Assembly: GCF_001456955.1 (NCBI RefSeq)
Contig: NZ_KQ758467.1
Span: 480,672-544,671 of the forward strand
Length of the DNA stretch: 64,000 nt
From: Microbacterium enclense
Lineage (GTDB): Bacteria; Actinomycetota; Actinomycetes; Actinomycetales; Microbacteriaceae
Reading direction: 5' to 3'
Below the pieces are notes generated by a model. The model did no database searches and was not told the origin of the DNA. It saw only the letters and a list, made by a program, of their open reading frames with translations. Below, piece by piece: positions 48,351-57,074 of the stretch (position 1 is its first letter; every line of letters begins with the position of its first letter). A program made the position numbers and the translations under genes.

Positions 48351-49583
48351 TCAGGTACTCGCCGAGCGGCCGGCCCAGGGGTCGTAGTCGGCGATCAGGG
48401 CTTCTTGCGCCGGGCGCTCGGCATCCGGAATGTGCTGCAGATTCACGCGGACGCGGTACCAGAGCGAACTCGACCCGCGCATGCCGTCGATGAGCACGTC
48501 GGCGGGGTGGAGTTGCTCGGATGCGTCGGGATGCCGCTTTCTCCACGTCTCGAGGGCGTCGAGCGCCTCGGGCTTCGTCTTGGTGCGCGCGACCTCGATG
48601 AGGGGCATGGTCGAGGCGCGCCGACCGGAACCGTCGGAGCCGCGCGGCGGCTTCTCGGCGGGGCCGAGCTCCTTCGCGAGGGCGAGGAGGGCGTCGAGCG
48701 ACCCCGCGGCATCGTCGATGCCGGTGTGCGGGTCGCCGATCGCGCGGAACCGGTCGGGCACGGTGAGGACGGTGAACTCCTCGGGGCGCCGGTCGCGCAC
48801 CTCGTCCCAGGTGAGGGGAGTGGAGACGCGGGCGTCGGGGAGCGGCCGGATCGAGTAGGCCGATGCCACCGTGCGGTCCTTGGCGTTCTGGTTGAAGTCG
48901 ACGAAGACGCTCTCGCCGCGCTCCTCCTTCCACCAGCGGGCCGTCGCGAGTCCGGGCGCGCGATTCTCGACCTCGCGGGCGAGGGTCTCCGCGGCGAGGC
49001 GCACGTCGGCGTACTCCCAGTCGGGGCGGATGCGCACGAGGATGTGCAGGCCGCGCGAGCCGGAGGTCTTCGGCCACCCGGTGAGGCCGTGATCCTCGAG
49101 CACCTCGCGGGCGATGAACGCGACGTCGACGATCTGCGCCCAAGCCACACCGGGCATGGGGTCGAGGTCGACGCGGAGTTCGTCGGGGTGGTCGAGGTCT
49201 TCGGCGCGCACGGGGTGCGGGTTGAGGTCGAGGCAGCCGAGGTTGACGACCCACGCCAGGCCCGCGGCATCCCGGATCACCGTCTCTTCGGCGGAGGTGC
49301 CCGAGGCGTAGCGCAGCGTCGCCGTGTCGATGAAGGCGGGGTGCTTCTCGGGGACGCGCTTCTGGAAGAAGGGCTCCTGGTCGAGGCCCTTCGAGAAGCG
49401 CTTCAATACCATCGGGCGTCCGCCTGCTCCGCGCAGTGCGCCGTCGGCGACGGCGAGGTAGTAGCGCACGAGATCGAGCTTCGTGAGGCCGGGCTCGGCG
49501 AAGACGACGCGGTCGGGGCTGGTGACGCGCACCTCGTGTCCGTCGATGTCGAGGATCTCAGCCGGGGTCTTGGCGGGGCTCAT
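48351..49583 (-). CDS. Stand-alone LigD-type polymerase/primase domain
   Basis: A 410-residue archaeo-eukaryotic primase-fold protein like the polymerase domain of LigD in non-homologous end joining. The visible marks are LTKLDLVRYYLAVADGALRG, PMVLKRFSKGLDQEPFFQKRVP, the metal motif VDLDP, KTSGSRGLHILVRI, and FVDFNQNAKDRTVASAYSIRP followed by TPLTWDEV. Ligase and nuclease domains are absent; a C-terminal extension of about 110 residues (after 300) is variable. No ku or ligase gene is in the window. It converges with the glycosyltransferase gene. Confidence 0.88.
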   Translation of the reverse strand: MSPAKTPAEILDIDGHEVRVTSPDRVVFAEPGLTKLDLVRYYLAVADGALRGAGGRPMVLKRFSKGLDQEPFFQKRVPEKHPAFIDTATLRYASGTSAEETVIRDAAGLAWVVNLGCLDLNPHPVRAEDLDHPDELRVDLDPMPGVAWAQIVDVAFIAREVLEDHGLTGWPKTSGSRGLHILVRIRPDWEYADVRLAAETLAREVENRAPGLATARWWKEERGESVFVDFNQNAKDRTVASAYSIRPLPDARVSTPLTWDEVRDRRPEEFTVLTVPDRFRAIGDPHTGIDDAAGSLDALLALAKELGPAEKPPRGSDGSGRRASTMPLIEVARTKTKPEALDALETWRKRHPDASEQLHPADVLIDGMRGSSSLWYRVRVNLQHIPDAERPAQEALIADYDPWAGRSAST

Positions 49584-49659
49584 GCAGCGACGCTAGTGCC
49601 GTCGCCCTCGGCGGGCAGACCCCTTGCGGCCCGCGGGCGGGGTGAGGGCGTTTCCGTCC

Positions 49660-50095
49660 CGGGGCGCGAGGGGGTACGGCGGGCCCGTCCCGTCCGGCCG
49701 CGCGCGAGGGGGGTGCGGCGGACCCGTTCCGTCCGCGGCCGCGCGCGAGGGGTGCCGCGGGGTTGTTCCGGCCGAGGCAGCGCGCGAGGGTGGACGGCGG
49801 GGTTGTTCGGACCGCGGCCGCGCGCGAGGGGTGCGGCGGGTGCTCGCATAAACGCGATTCGCGGGGAGAAACGCGTTGAGCTGGCGTTTCTTCCCGCCGA
49901 TCGCGTTTATCGCGACCCCCGGGAGTCGCAGGATGCCGCGGCGGGCCCGCGTCGGCCGTGCTGCGCGCGAGGGGGTGCGGCGGGTGCTCGCATAAACGTG
50001 ATTCGCGGGGAGAAACGCGTTGTGCGGGCGTTTCTTCCCGCCGATCGCGTTTATCGCGACCCCCCCCGGGAGTCGCAGGATGCCGCGGCGGCGAC
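49660..50095. repeat. Repeat-filled gap: degenerate tandem units plus two palindromic copies
   Basis: The gap 49584-50144 has no supported gene. From about 49660 to 49840 four or five degenerate units of roughly 43 bases share GCGCGCGAGGGG and TGCGGCGG. Two copies of a longer element follow, at about 49822-49943 and 49965-50093. Each holds an inverted repeat whose arms are TCGCATAAACGCGATTCG and a near complement of it (CGATCGCGTTTATCGCGA), with GGGGAGAAACG facing CGTTTCTTCCC inside. Each copy ends with GGAGTCGCAGGATGCCGCGG. Confidence 0.8.
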
Positions 50096-50096
50096 G

Positions 50097-50131
50097 ACGA
50101 AGGGCCACCCCGAAACGGGACGGCCCTTCGT
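50097..50131 (-). terminator. Terminator of the BI-1 family gene
   Basis: ACGAAGGGCC and GGCCCTTCGT form a perfect ten-base stem with a partly paired centre, 14 bases beyond the stop on the minus strand. Confidence 0.7.
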
Positions 50132-50144
50132 GCAGAGCGGTGCG

Positions 50145-51014
50145 TCAGTTGTTGCCGCGGATGATCGCGATCATGCGCAGGATCTCGACGTACAGCCACA
50201 CGACGGTGACCATGATGCCGAAGGCGCCGACCCAGCCGTAGACGCGCGGGGCGCCGTTGCGGACGCCGCGCTGGATCTGGTCGAAGTCGAGCACCAGCGA
50301 GTACGCGGCCATGATGACGACGAGCACGCCGAGGATCAGGCCGATCGGGATGCCGGCGATGGTGGCGCTACGCAGCCCGAACGCCATGCCGTCGGGCAGC
50401 ACGCCGAACAGCATCAGGCCGAGGTTCAGGAGGCTGAACACGAGGTAGCCGACCATCGCGATCATGAAGATCTTCGTGGCGCGCTTAGAGGCGCGGATCT
50501 TGCCGCTGGCGAAGAGCGCGAGAGTCACACCGACGACCGAGAGGGTCGCAAGCGTCGCCTGCACGACGATGCCGGGCAGCTGGAACTCGAAGAACGCCGA
50601 GATGCCGCCGATGAACAGACCCTCGAACGCCGCGTAGGCGACGAAGACGGGGACGGACGGCTTCTTCTTGAAGGTCGCCACCAGGGCCAGGACGAAGCCG
50701 ACGAGGCCACCGATGATCATCGGTGCGGCGCTCGGGCGCGGGTTGGCGGCGGTGACACCGCTCATCGTCCAGATCCAGCCGACGACGGCGGTAACGACGA
50801 GGATGCCGAACAGCGCCAGTGTCTTCATGACGGTGTCTTCGACCGTCATGCGGCCGGTGTCGACGGCGCTCGCCGACGGGGCCGAGTAGGCGCCTTCGAT
50901 CGACGCGGCGGCGGCAGGATCGACGGCCGGGGGCGGGCTGTAGCGCGTGTTGGCGCCACCGGCTCGAGGGTCCTGGAACGCCGGGGTATTGAATGCCGGG
51001 TTGTTGAGGGCCAC
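50145..51014 (-). CDS. Bax inhibitor-1/YccA family membrane protein
   Basis: A 289-residue membrane protein with seven predicted helices of the BI-1 (DUF4870/YccA) class in its actinobacterial form. Residues 1-55 are a Pro/Ala/Ser-rich cytoplasmic tail (NNPAFNTPAFQDPRAGG). VEDTVMKTLALFGILVVTAVVGW begins the membrane domain; YAAFEGLFIGGISAFFE, FMIAMVGYLVFSLLNLGL and YSLVLDFDQIQRGV are typical, the last with the acidic pair implicated in calcium leak in homologues. The start is GTG 51014. Cellular role unproven. Confidence 0.88.
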   Translation of the reverse strand: MALNNPAFNTPAFQDPRAGGANTRYSPPPAVDPAAAASIEGAYSAPSASAVDTGRMTVEDTVMKTLALFGILVVTAVVGWIWTMSGVTAANPRPSAAPMIIGGLVGFVLALVATFKKKPSVPVFVAYAAFEGLFIGGISAFFEFQLPGIVVQATLATLSVVGVTLALFASGKIRASKRATKIFMIAMVGYLVFSLLNLGLMLFGVLPDGMAFGLRSATIAGIPIGLILGVLVVIMAAYSLVLDFDQIQRGVRNGAPRVYGWVGAFGIMVTVVWLYVEILRMIAIIRGNN

Positions 51015-51156
51015 GGGAACTCACACTCCAAAGATGGTGATCACAGCACCGTGCTGTCAGACAACACTAGCCGAGCAGCGCGTCGGAATCCTTGTGCTGA
51101 CTGGGATTCTGCTATGAGCGATACTGTCGTTCACCCGGGGCTCGTACGCTTCCCGG

Positions 51157-52110
51157 GTGTCCCTCGTCATCGGCCATCGCGGTTCGCCCGGATACCTCCC
51201 GGAGCACTCGCGCAGCTCCTACCTGCTCGCGATCTCGGCGGGAGTGGATGCCGTCGAGCCCGATGTCGTCCCTTCGCGCGACGGCGTGCTGGTGGTGCGG
51301 CATGAGAACGAGATCGGTGCGACCACCGACATATCGGTACGGCCGGAGTTCGCCGACCGCCGCACGACGAAGGTCGTCGACGGCGAGCGGATGACCGGCT
51401 GGTTCATCGAAGACCTGACCTGGGACGAGCTCCGGACGCTCCGGTGCCGCGAGCGGATCCCTGCCCTCCGTCCCGACAGTGCGGCGCACGACGACACCGA
51501 GCCCCTGCTGCGGCTACGCGACGTGCTCGACATCGCGCGGGCCGGCGGCGTCGGCGTGGTGCTCGAGATCAAGCACGCGGCATCCTTCGCCCGGCTCGGC
51601 TTCGACATGGCGGCGCTCGTCGAGGCGGAGCTGCGAGAGGCGGGATGGATGGATGCCGTCGACGCCCTCGTCATCGAGTCGTTCGAGCCGCTGGTGCTGG
51701 CGCGGCTGCGGGAGCGCGGCATCCGGGTCCCCCTCATCCAGCTCGTCGACCGAGACGGGGCGCCGTGGGATCTGCGCGCGCGCGACGGTGCCGAGGCAGT
51801 GACGTACGCATCGATGCTCACTGCGCGGGGCCTCGACGCGCTTGCAGCCGAGGTCGACGGCCTCAGCGTCGACAAGGGCCTGCTGTGGGATATCCCCGAG
51901 CTGGCGCGGGAAGCGAAGGCGCGCGGGCTGACCGTCTTCGCGTACACGTGCCGACCGGAGAACGCGTTTCTGCTGCCGACCTATCGCCTGCCGGGCGGTG
52001 ACGCGGCCTTCGGCGACTACCGGCGCGAATGGGCGGTGTTGCGCGAGGCCGAACTCGACGGGGTGTTCGTCGACCACCCCGACCTGGGGGTGGAGTTCTT
52101 CCGGCCGTGA
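51157..52110 (+). CDS. Glycerophosphodiester phosphodiesterase
   Basis: A 317-residue TIM-barrel GDPD that splits glycerophosphodiesters into glycerol-3-phosphate and an alcohol. It has the catalytic HRGSPGYLPEHS (first His), VDAVEPDVVPSRDGVLVVRHE (metal Glu/Asp and second His), VVLEIKHAASF and the late FAYTCRPENAF. There is no signal peptide, so it acts in the cytoplasm. A GTG at 51157 starts the protein directly with SLVIGHRG. It is divergent from the BI-1 gene. A tandem repeat follows its stop. Confidence 0.92.
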   Translation: MSLVIGHRGSPGYLPEHSRSSYLLAISAGVDAVEPDVVPSRDGVLVVRHENEIGATTDISVRPEFADRRTTKVVDGERMTGWFIEDLTWDELRTLRCRERIPALRPDSAAHDDTEPLLRLRDVLDIARAGGVGVVLEIKHAASFARLGFDMAALVEAELREAGWMDAVDALVIESFEPLVLARLRERGIRVPLIQLVDRDGAPWDLRARDGAEAVTYASMLTARGLDALAAEVDGLSVDKGLLWDIPELAREAKARGLTVFAYTCRPENAFLLPTYRLPGGDAAFGDYRREWAVLREAELDGVFVDHPDLGVEFFRP

Positions 52111-52118
52111 TCGTGGGC

Positions 52119-52510
52119 GGCCGGGCGGGCCGGGCTCCGGAGAAGTCGATCGTCTCGGCCGCTCGCGGGCGCGGAGTGCGCCGCTGCGCGGGTGGTTCTC
52201 CGGAGCCCGGCACGCGAGCCGCGGGGAGCCTACCCGCGCGGCGGGGTGGCCGGGCGGGCCGGACTCCGGAGAAGTCGATCGTCTCGGCCGCTCGGGGGCG
52301 CGGAGTGCGCCGCTGCGCGGGTGGTTCTCCGGAGCCCGGCACGCGAGCCGCGGGGAGCCTGCCCGCGCGGCGGGGTGTGCGTGCGCGCGTCGGGGTGGGC
52401 GTGCGGCGGCGGGGTTCACCGCACTCCGGAGGATCCGGCTGAATCCGGCTGCGGGCGCGTAGTCGGGGCTGCTGGGGCCCGGCTTCTCCGGAGCCCGGCA
52501 CGCGCGCGGC
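52119..52510. repeat. 129-base tandem duplication with internal inverted repeat
   Basis: The gap 52111-52615 has no supported gene. Two nearly identical 129-base units lie at 52119-52247 and 52248-52376. Within each unit GGGCTCCGGAGAA (or ACTCCGGAGAA) near the left faces TTCTCCGGAGCCCGG about 80 bases on, so each can fold into a long hairpin. A third, diverged right end (TTCTCCGGAGCCCGGCACGCG) occurs at about 52484-52504. Confidence 0.85.
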
Positions 52511-52615
52511 GGCTGACGCGAGCCGCCTGCACCCACCATCCGGCACGCGAGCACGAGCGGACAAACCCCGCGCAACCCCGCCGTGCGGCCCGGTCTGCCG
52601 CGCGAGGATGACCGC

Positions 52616-53545
52616 ATGACGGTGGACGTGACGGTGGTCGGTGGCGGCATCTCGGGGCTCGCGTGCGCGCGGGCGGTGCGGGATGCCGGGCGCACGGTGC
52701 GAGTGCTCGATCGCGGGCGCCGCGTGGGTGGGCGCCTGGCGAGCCGGACGATCGACGGGCGCCCCGTCGACCTCGGCGCCTCGTACTTCGTCGTCGGTGA
52801 GGCCGAGGACTTCGCCCACGTCGTCGCGGACTGGGAGGAGCGCGAGCTCGCTCGCCCGTGGACGGATACGTTCCAGGTCATCGATGCCTACGGCACGAAG
52901 ACGCCGAAGCCCGGGCCGATGCGGTGGGCGGCCCCGCTCGGACTCCGCACGCTCGCGCTGGATCTCGCCGAGGGGCTCGACGTCGAGACGGAACGGCTCG
53001 TCGAACGGGCGGTGCCGTACCGGGTCGACGACGAGGACGCGGGCGAGGTCGTGCTCGCGATGCCCGCGCCCCAGGCCGCCCGCCTGACGGGGGACGCTCC
53101 GGGCGGGTCGCAGGAGTGGGATCCCGTGATCGCGGTGGTGCTGCGGTGGGACGAACGGCAGTGGGATGCCGACCTGCACGGTGCCTTCGCCGACGGCGAC
53201 GCCGACGTCACCTTCATCGCCGATGACGGTGACCGGCGTGGCGACGGCGCCCCCGTGCTCGTCGTGCACACCACGGCCGATCGAGCGCGTCGGCATCTCG
53301 ACGATCCCGACGGGGCGATCGCCCCCGTGCTCGCCGCGACGCGCCGCCTGCTGCGCATCGACGCCGAGCCCGCGGCCGCGCGCGCTCACCGCTGGACGTT
53401 CGCACGCCCGTCCGAGACCACGGGCGAGCCCTTCTTCCGCTCGCCCGGACTCTCGGCCTGCGGTGACGCCTGGGGTGACAGCGCCGCCGTGCGCACCGCG
53501 TGGACCTCGGGCGACGCGCTCGGGCGGGCCGTGGCGGCATCCTGA
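52616..53545 (+). CDS. NAD(P)/FAD-dependent amine-oxidase-like oxidoreductase
   Basis: A 309-residue flavoprotein. The N-terminus has the dinucleotide motif VTVVGGGISGLACARAVRDAG followed by VRVLDRGRRVGGRLASRTIDG, and a C-terminal FAD-contact stretch GLSACGDAWGDSAAVRTAWTSGDALG. This layout is that of renalase-like or short amine-oxidase-like proteins. The substrate is unknown. ATG 52616 follows GCGAGGATGACC, an adequate ribosome site. It ends 168 bases before the ABC pair, in which I see nothing distinctive. Confidence 0.85.
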   Translation: MTVDVTVVGGGISGLACARAVRDAGRTVRVLDRGRRVGGRLASRTIDGRPVDLGASYFVVGEAEDFAHVVADWEERELARPWTDTFQVIDAYGTKTPKPGPMRWAAPLGLRTLALDLAEGLDVETERLVERAVPYRVDDEDAGEVVLAMPAPQAARLTGDAPGGSQEWDPVIAVVLRWDERQWDADLHGAFADGDADVTFIADDGDRRGDGAPVLVVHTTADRARRHLDDPDGAIAPVLAATRRLLRIDAEPAAARAHRWTFARPSETTGEPFFRSPGLSACGDAWGDSAAVRTAWTSGDALGRAVAAS

Positions 53546-53713
53546 GTCCGGCGGTGCCGGGCCGAGACGAACGAGCCCACGGCAGCGCCGACACGCGCGG
53601 GCGTCGGCGCCGCCCCGATTCCCGATCGTGCCGCGGAATCGCCCGCCGGTCGCGCGCTCGGGGCGGCCCCTCCGGCGGGGGCGGTGTCGGAGGCCCCCTC
53701 TAGGGTGGGGCGC

Positions 53714-54811
53714 ATGGATGCCGGTATCGACGTCGCAGGGGTGAAACGGTCGTTCGGGGCGGTCCACGCCGTCCGCGAGGTCACGTTCACGGCGGCGCCG
53801 GGGCGGGTGACCGGTCTCGTCGGCCCGAACGGGTCGGGCAAGACGACGCTGATGCTCATGCTCGCGTCGCTGCTGCGTCCCGACGAGGGGCGCATGCGTC
53901 TCGGCGGCGTCGACCCGGTGGCCGATCCGGCAGCAGTCCGGCGGCTCCTCGGATGGATGCCGGATTCCCTCGGCGCCTGGCCGAGCCTCACCGCGCGCGA
54001 GGTGCTCGTCGCCACCGCACAGCTCTACGACCTGACGCGCGAGGCCGCGCGCACCCGCGCCGACGAACTGCTCGAGCTCGTGGATCTGAACGCGCTCGCC
54101 GCCTCGCCGGCGCGGGTCCTCTCGCGCGGGCAGAAGCAGCGCCTCGCCCTCGCGCGGGCGCTCGTGCACGACCCGCGGGTGCTGCTGCTCGACGAGCCGG
54201 CATCGGGCCTCGATCCGCAGGCCCGCATCGCGCTGCGCGTGCTGCTGCGACGCCTCGCGGCGGAGGGGCGCACGATCCTGATCTCGAGTCACGTGCTGTA
54301 CGAACTCGAGGAGGTCGTCGACGACGCGGTGTTCCTCGTCGAAGGGCGCACGGTCGGCAGCGATCGCATCGCGGCGGCTGCCACCCGGGTTCGCGTGTGG
54401 CGCGTGCGTGCGGCCGCCGACACCGCCCGGCCGATGGATGCCGTCCGCCTCGACATCGCGTCCGCTCTCGGCCGCACGGGGCCCGAGGTGGGCGTCGACC
54501 GCCGCGATGTGCTCGTGCCGTTCGCCGACGAGGCCGCCGCGGTCGCTGGGCTTCGTTCGTTGGTCAGCGCCGGGCTGCCGATCGTGGAGTTCGCGCCGGC
54601 GGTCGGCGATCTCGAGCACGCGTTCCTCGATCTGAGAGCCGACGCAGCGGGCGCCCCCGACGCGGCCTCGACGCCCCGGTCTTCCCCGGGTGCCGCTCCG
54701 ACTCCCGAGTCGGCGCACCCCTCGCCTCGTTCGCCCTCACCGTCGCCCGGTGCGCCGCCGAGACCGGCCGCCCCGCCCGGGAGCCGGTCCGACGACGGGA
54801 GCAGCGCATGA
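53714..54811 (+). CDS. ABC transporter ATP-binding protein with Pro/Ser-rich tail
   Basis: A 365-residue ABC ATPase of the exporter type. It has Walker A GPNGSGKTT, the signature LSRGQKQRLALARALVHDP (Gly-Gly replaced by Arg-Gly), Walker B VLLLDEPASGLDP and the His switch ISSHVLYELEE. Residues 310-365 are Pro/Ser/Ala-rich and probably disordered. ATG 53714 begins DAGIDVAGVKRSFGAV. The permease gene overlaps its stop by ATGA, so the two form one exporter. Substrate unknown. Confidence 0.9.
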   Translation: MDAGIDVAGVKRSFGAVHAVREVTFTAAPGRVTGLVGPNGSGKTTLMLMLASLLRPDEGRMRLGGVDPVADPAAVRRLLGWMPDSLGAWPSLTAREVLVATAQLYDLTREAARTRADELLELVDLNALAASPARVLSRGQKQRLALARALVHDPRVLLLDEPASGLDPQARIALRVLLRRLAAEGRTILISSHVLYELEEVVDDAVFLVEGRTVGSDRIAAAATRVRVWRVRAAADTARPMDAVRLDIASALGRTGPEVGVDRRDVLVPFADEAAAVAGLRSLVSAGLPIVEFAPAVGDLEHAFLDLRADAAGAPDAASTPRSSPGAAPTPESAHPSPRSPSPSPGAPPRPAAPPGSRSDDGSSA

Positions 54812-55902
54812 ACCTCCACCGCCTTCGCACGATCGTCGGGATCGAGCTGCGACAGCGCGTGCGCTCCGTCGCCTGGTACGTCCTGCTCGGCGTCTTCGCC
54901 GTCATCCTGGTCGGGTTGCTGGTGCTGTCGTTCGCCTCGTTCTCACTGTGGAGCGGTGGCAACGAGCTGTTCTTCTCGTTCGTCATCATGCTGGTGCTGT
55001 TGCTCGTGCTGCTCGTGTCGCCGACGTTGAGCGGCAGCGCCGTCAACGGCGATCGGGATGCCGCGACCCTCGCGCCCGTGCAGATCACCCTCGCCACCAC
55101 GGTCGAGATCGTCGTCGGCAAGTTCCTCGCCGCCTGGATCTCGGGACTCGCGTTCCTCGTGGTCGCTCTGCCCTTCCTGCTCGTGTCGACGTTCGCGGGC
55201 GAACTGAATCCGCTGGTCATCCTCACGTCGCTGCTGATCCTGGTGATCGAGGTGGGAATCGTCGCGGCGATCGGTGTCGGTCTGAGCGCGATCGTCGCCC
55301 GGCCGCTCTTCTCCGTCGCGAGCACTTATCTCATCGTCGCCGCCCTGACGATCGGCACCCTCCTGGCCTTCGGTCTCGGGTCGACGGCGTTGCGATCGAC
55401 GCAGGAGACCGTGGTGCGCGACATCGACGTCGACTCGGTGCCGGTGGGATGCAACCCCTACGGTCCCAGCGACCGGGAGGGGTGTCCGTCGCCCTCGGAG
55501 ATCGGGTGCGTCGAGACGACCTCGTATCGGGAGGTGCCGCGCTTCGACCGGGTGTGGTGGCTGCTCGCCGCGAACCCGTTCGTCATCCTGGCCGATGCGA
55601 CGCCGCCCACGTACGACGAGGAGTACGGCTCGCCGAGTGATCTGTTCTCGCAGATCGCGTACGGCGTCCGCTTCGCGCAGATCCCACCCGAGCCTCGCGA
55701 GGTGGTGCAGTCGTGCGGGCAGTACCTCTCGCAGGATCAGCCCCCGTACGAGACGCCCGAGCAGCAGATCGCCGGGACGACCCCGAGCTGGTTCGTCGGT
55801 CTGCTCGTTCAGGTCGTGCTCGCCGGCGGTCTGATGGCTTGGGGGATCGCCCGTACGCGGACGCCGGCGAAGCGACTGCCCCCGGGGACGCGTATCGCCT
55901 AG
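54808..55902 (+). CDS. ABC transporter permease
   Basis: A 364-residue ABC-2-like permease with six or seven membrane helices, for example WYVLLGVFAVILVGLLVLSF, FFSFVIMLVLLLVLLVSPTLSG, AAWISGLAFLVVALPFLLVSTF and VASTYLIVAALTIGTLLAFGLG. LSGSAVNGDRDAATLAPVQITLATTVEIVVGKFLA-type sequence links helices 2 and 3. A large outside loop holds five cysteines (VGCNPYG, GCPSPSEIGCVE, VQSCGQYL), unusual for the family. Partner of the preceding ATPase. Part of its 3' coding end is echoed at 56000. Confidence 0.88.
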   Translation: MNLHRLRTIVGIELRQRVRSVAWYVLLGVFAVILVGLLVLSFASFSLWSGGNELFFSFVIMLVLLLVLLVSPTLSGSAVNGDRDAATLAPVQITLATTVEIVVGKFLAAWISGLAFLVVALPFLLVSTFAGELNPLVILTSLLILVIEVGIVAAIGVGLSAIVARPLFSVASTYLIVAALTIGTLLAFGLGSTALRSTQETVVRDIDVDSVPVGCNPYGPSDREGCPSPSEIGCVETTSYREVPRFDRVWWLLAANPFVILADATPPTYDEEYGSPSDLFSQIAYGVRFAQIPPEPREVVQSCGQYLSQDQPPYETPEQQIAGTTPSWFVGLLVQVVLAGGLMAWGIARTRTPAKRLPPGTRIA

Positions 55903-56140
55903 GAGCGCGTCGTCTCGCGCGCGGATATCGGCGGGGAGCACCGCCGGAGCCTCGCGTCGCGTGAGAGCGGAACGGCTCGCGCGCGGGGTCTGGCGCGGCG
56001 ACTGTCTCCGGGGACGCGTATCGCGCAGCAGTGCGAGGCGGCGCGTGCGAACGCTGATGGCCGCAGCGCGGGCCTCGGGGCGCGTCGCCAGTCGAGCCTC
56101 AGCGCGGGAGCCCGGACACCGCCGCTGGTGGGTCCGCCGC
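55903..56140. repeat. Diverged copy of the permease 3' end
   Basis: In the gap 55903-56237 the segment at about 55998-56024 (CGGCGACTGTCTCCGGGGAC and on) closely matches the last codons of the permease gene at 55872-55898 (AGCGACTGCCCCCGGGGAC and on), both continuing GCGTATCGC. The rest of this stretch up to the 34-base array shows nothing I can support. Confidence 0.6.
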
Positions 56141-56258
56141 GCAGCCGCTCCGCGAGCTCCGGCGACCTTTCAGCGCAGCCGCTCCGCGAGCGACGCCGAC
56201 CCTTCAGCGCAGTCGCTCCGCGAGCGACGCCGACCCTTCAGCGCAGCCGCTCCGCGAG
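56141..56258. repeat. 34-base tandem repeat copying the DUF72 gene end
   Basis: The block GCAGYCGCTCCGCGAG starts at 56141, 56175, 56209 and 56243, an exact 34-base period. The last copy (from 56238) is the genuine 3' end of the DUF72 gene (codons for ALAERLR and stop, read on the minus strand). The other three lie beyond the stop. Each copy includes the same stop codon context. Confidence 0.88.
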
Positions 56259-57074
56259 TGCCATGGCATCCCACGGCGCCCGTCCGCGCGCATCGTTGTC
56301 GAAGTACGCGTAGACGTCGCGGGGCAGCCCGTCGGGCGTTGCCGAGCCGTCGAGCCAGCCCCGGATGCGATCGGCCCACGTGTCGAGCTCGGCGTCGGTG
56401 TACCCGCTGGCGTAGAGCTCGCGAGAGCCGTGGAGGCGCACGTAGACGTGATCGGCGGTGACGGCGTCGAACGCCGGCCAGCGTCCGGCCGTGTCGGCGA
56501 GCACGAGGGCGACGTCGTGCGCGCGCAGCACCTCCACGGCGCGCGGGTCGGCGAACGACGCCGAGCGGGGTTCGAGCGCGTGACGCAGCGGCACATCGCT
56601 CTCGATGTCGAGCCAGGTGCGTCCGTCGAGCCGCTGGTCGTGGTTTCGGGCCAGCGCGAGGGCGTCACCGCTGGTTCGCGGCAGCTGTGCGAGGAAGTCG
56701 TCGAGGACACCGGCGTCGAATTCGAGGCGCTCGGGGAGCTGCCAGAGGAACGGGCCGAGCGTCGGTCCGAGGGCGAGCACGCCGGAGGCGAAGAAGTTCG
56801 CGAGCGCGGTGTGCACGCCGACGAGCCGCAGCATGTGCGTGACGTACCGCGAGCCCTTCACGGCGAACACGAACCCGTCGGGCACCTCGGCGCGCCAGCG
56901 CTGGTAGCTGGACGGCCGCTGCAGGGAGTAGAACGACCCGTTCAGCTCGACGCTCGGCATCCGCTCGGCGGCGTACGCGAGCTCGCGCCGCTGCACGAGC
57001 CCGCGCGGGTAGAAGTCGCCGCGCCAGCGCGGATACCGCCACCCCGAGATGCCGACGAACGCCGAGGCGGTCAG
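56238..57074 (-). CDS. DUF72 domain protein, probably starting at CTG
   Basis: A 278-residue TIM-barrel-like DUF72 protein. Homology clearly begins with FVGISGWRYPRWRGDFYPRG, upstream of the first in-frame GTG (56996), and continues with ELNGSFYSLQRPSSYQRWRAEVP, FVFAVKGSRYVTHMLRL and VRLHGSRELYASGYTD. The only plausible start covering the N-terminus is a CTG at 57072-57074 overlapping the stop of the preceding small gene (CTGA), giving MTASAFVGISG. No ATG, GTG or TTG exists between the upstream stop and that region. Function of DUF72 proteins is unknown. Confidence 0.85.
   Translation of the reverse strand: MTASAFVGISGWRYPRWRGDFYPRGLVQRRELAYAAERMPSVELNGSFYSLQRPSSYQRWRAEVPDGFVFAVKGSRYVTHMLRLVGVHTALANFFASGVLALGPTLGPFLWQLPERLEFDAGVLDDFLAQLPRTSGDALALARNHDQRLDGRTWLDIESDVPLRHALEPRSASFADPRAVEVLRAHDVALVLADTAGRWPAFDAVTADHVYVRLHGSRELYASGYTDAELDTWADRIRGWLDGSATPDGLPRDVYAYFDNDARGRAPWDAMALAERLR

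Noticed and set aside
49584..50144. CRISPR-like array
   Set aside because: Unit lengths and spacers are irregular, repeats are palindromic over long arms, and no cas gene is present.
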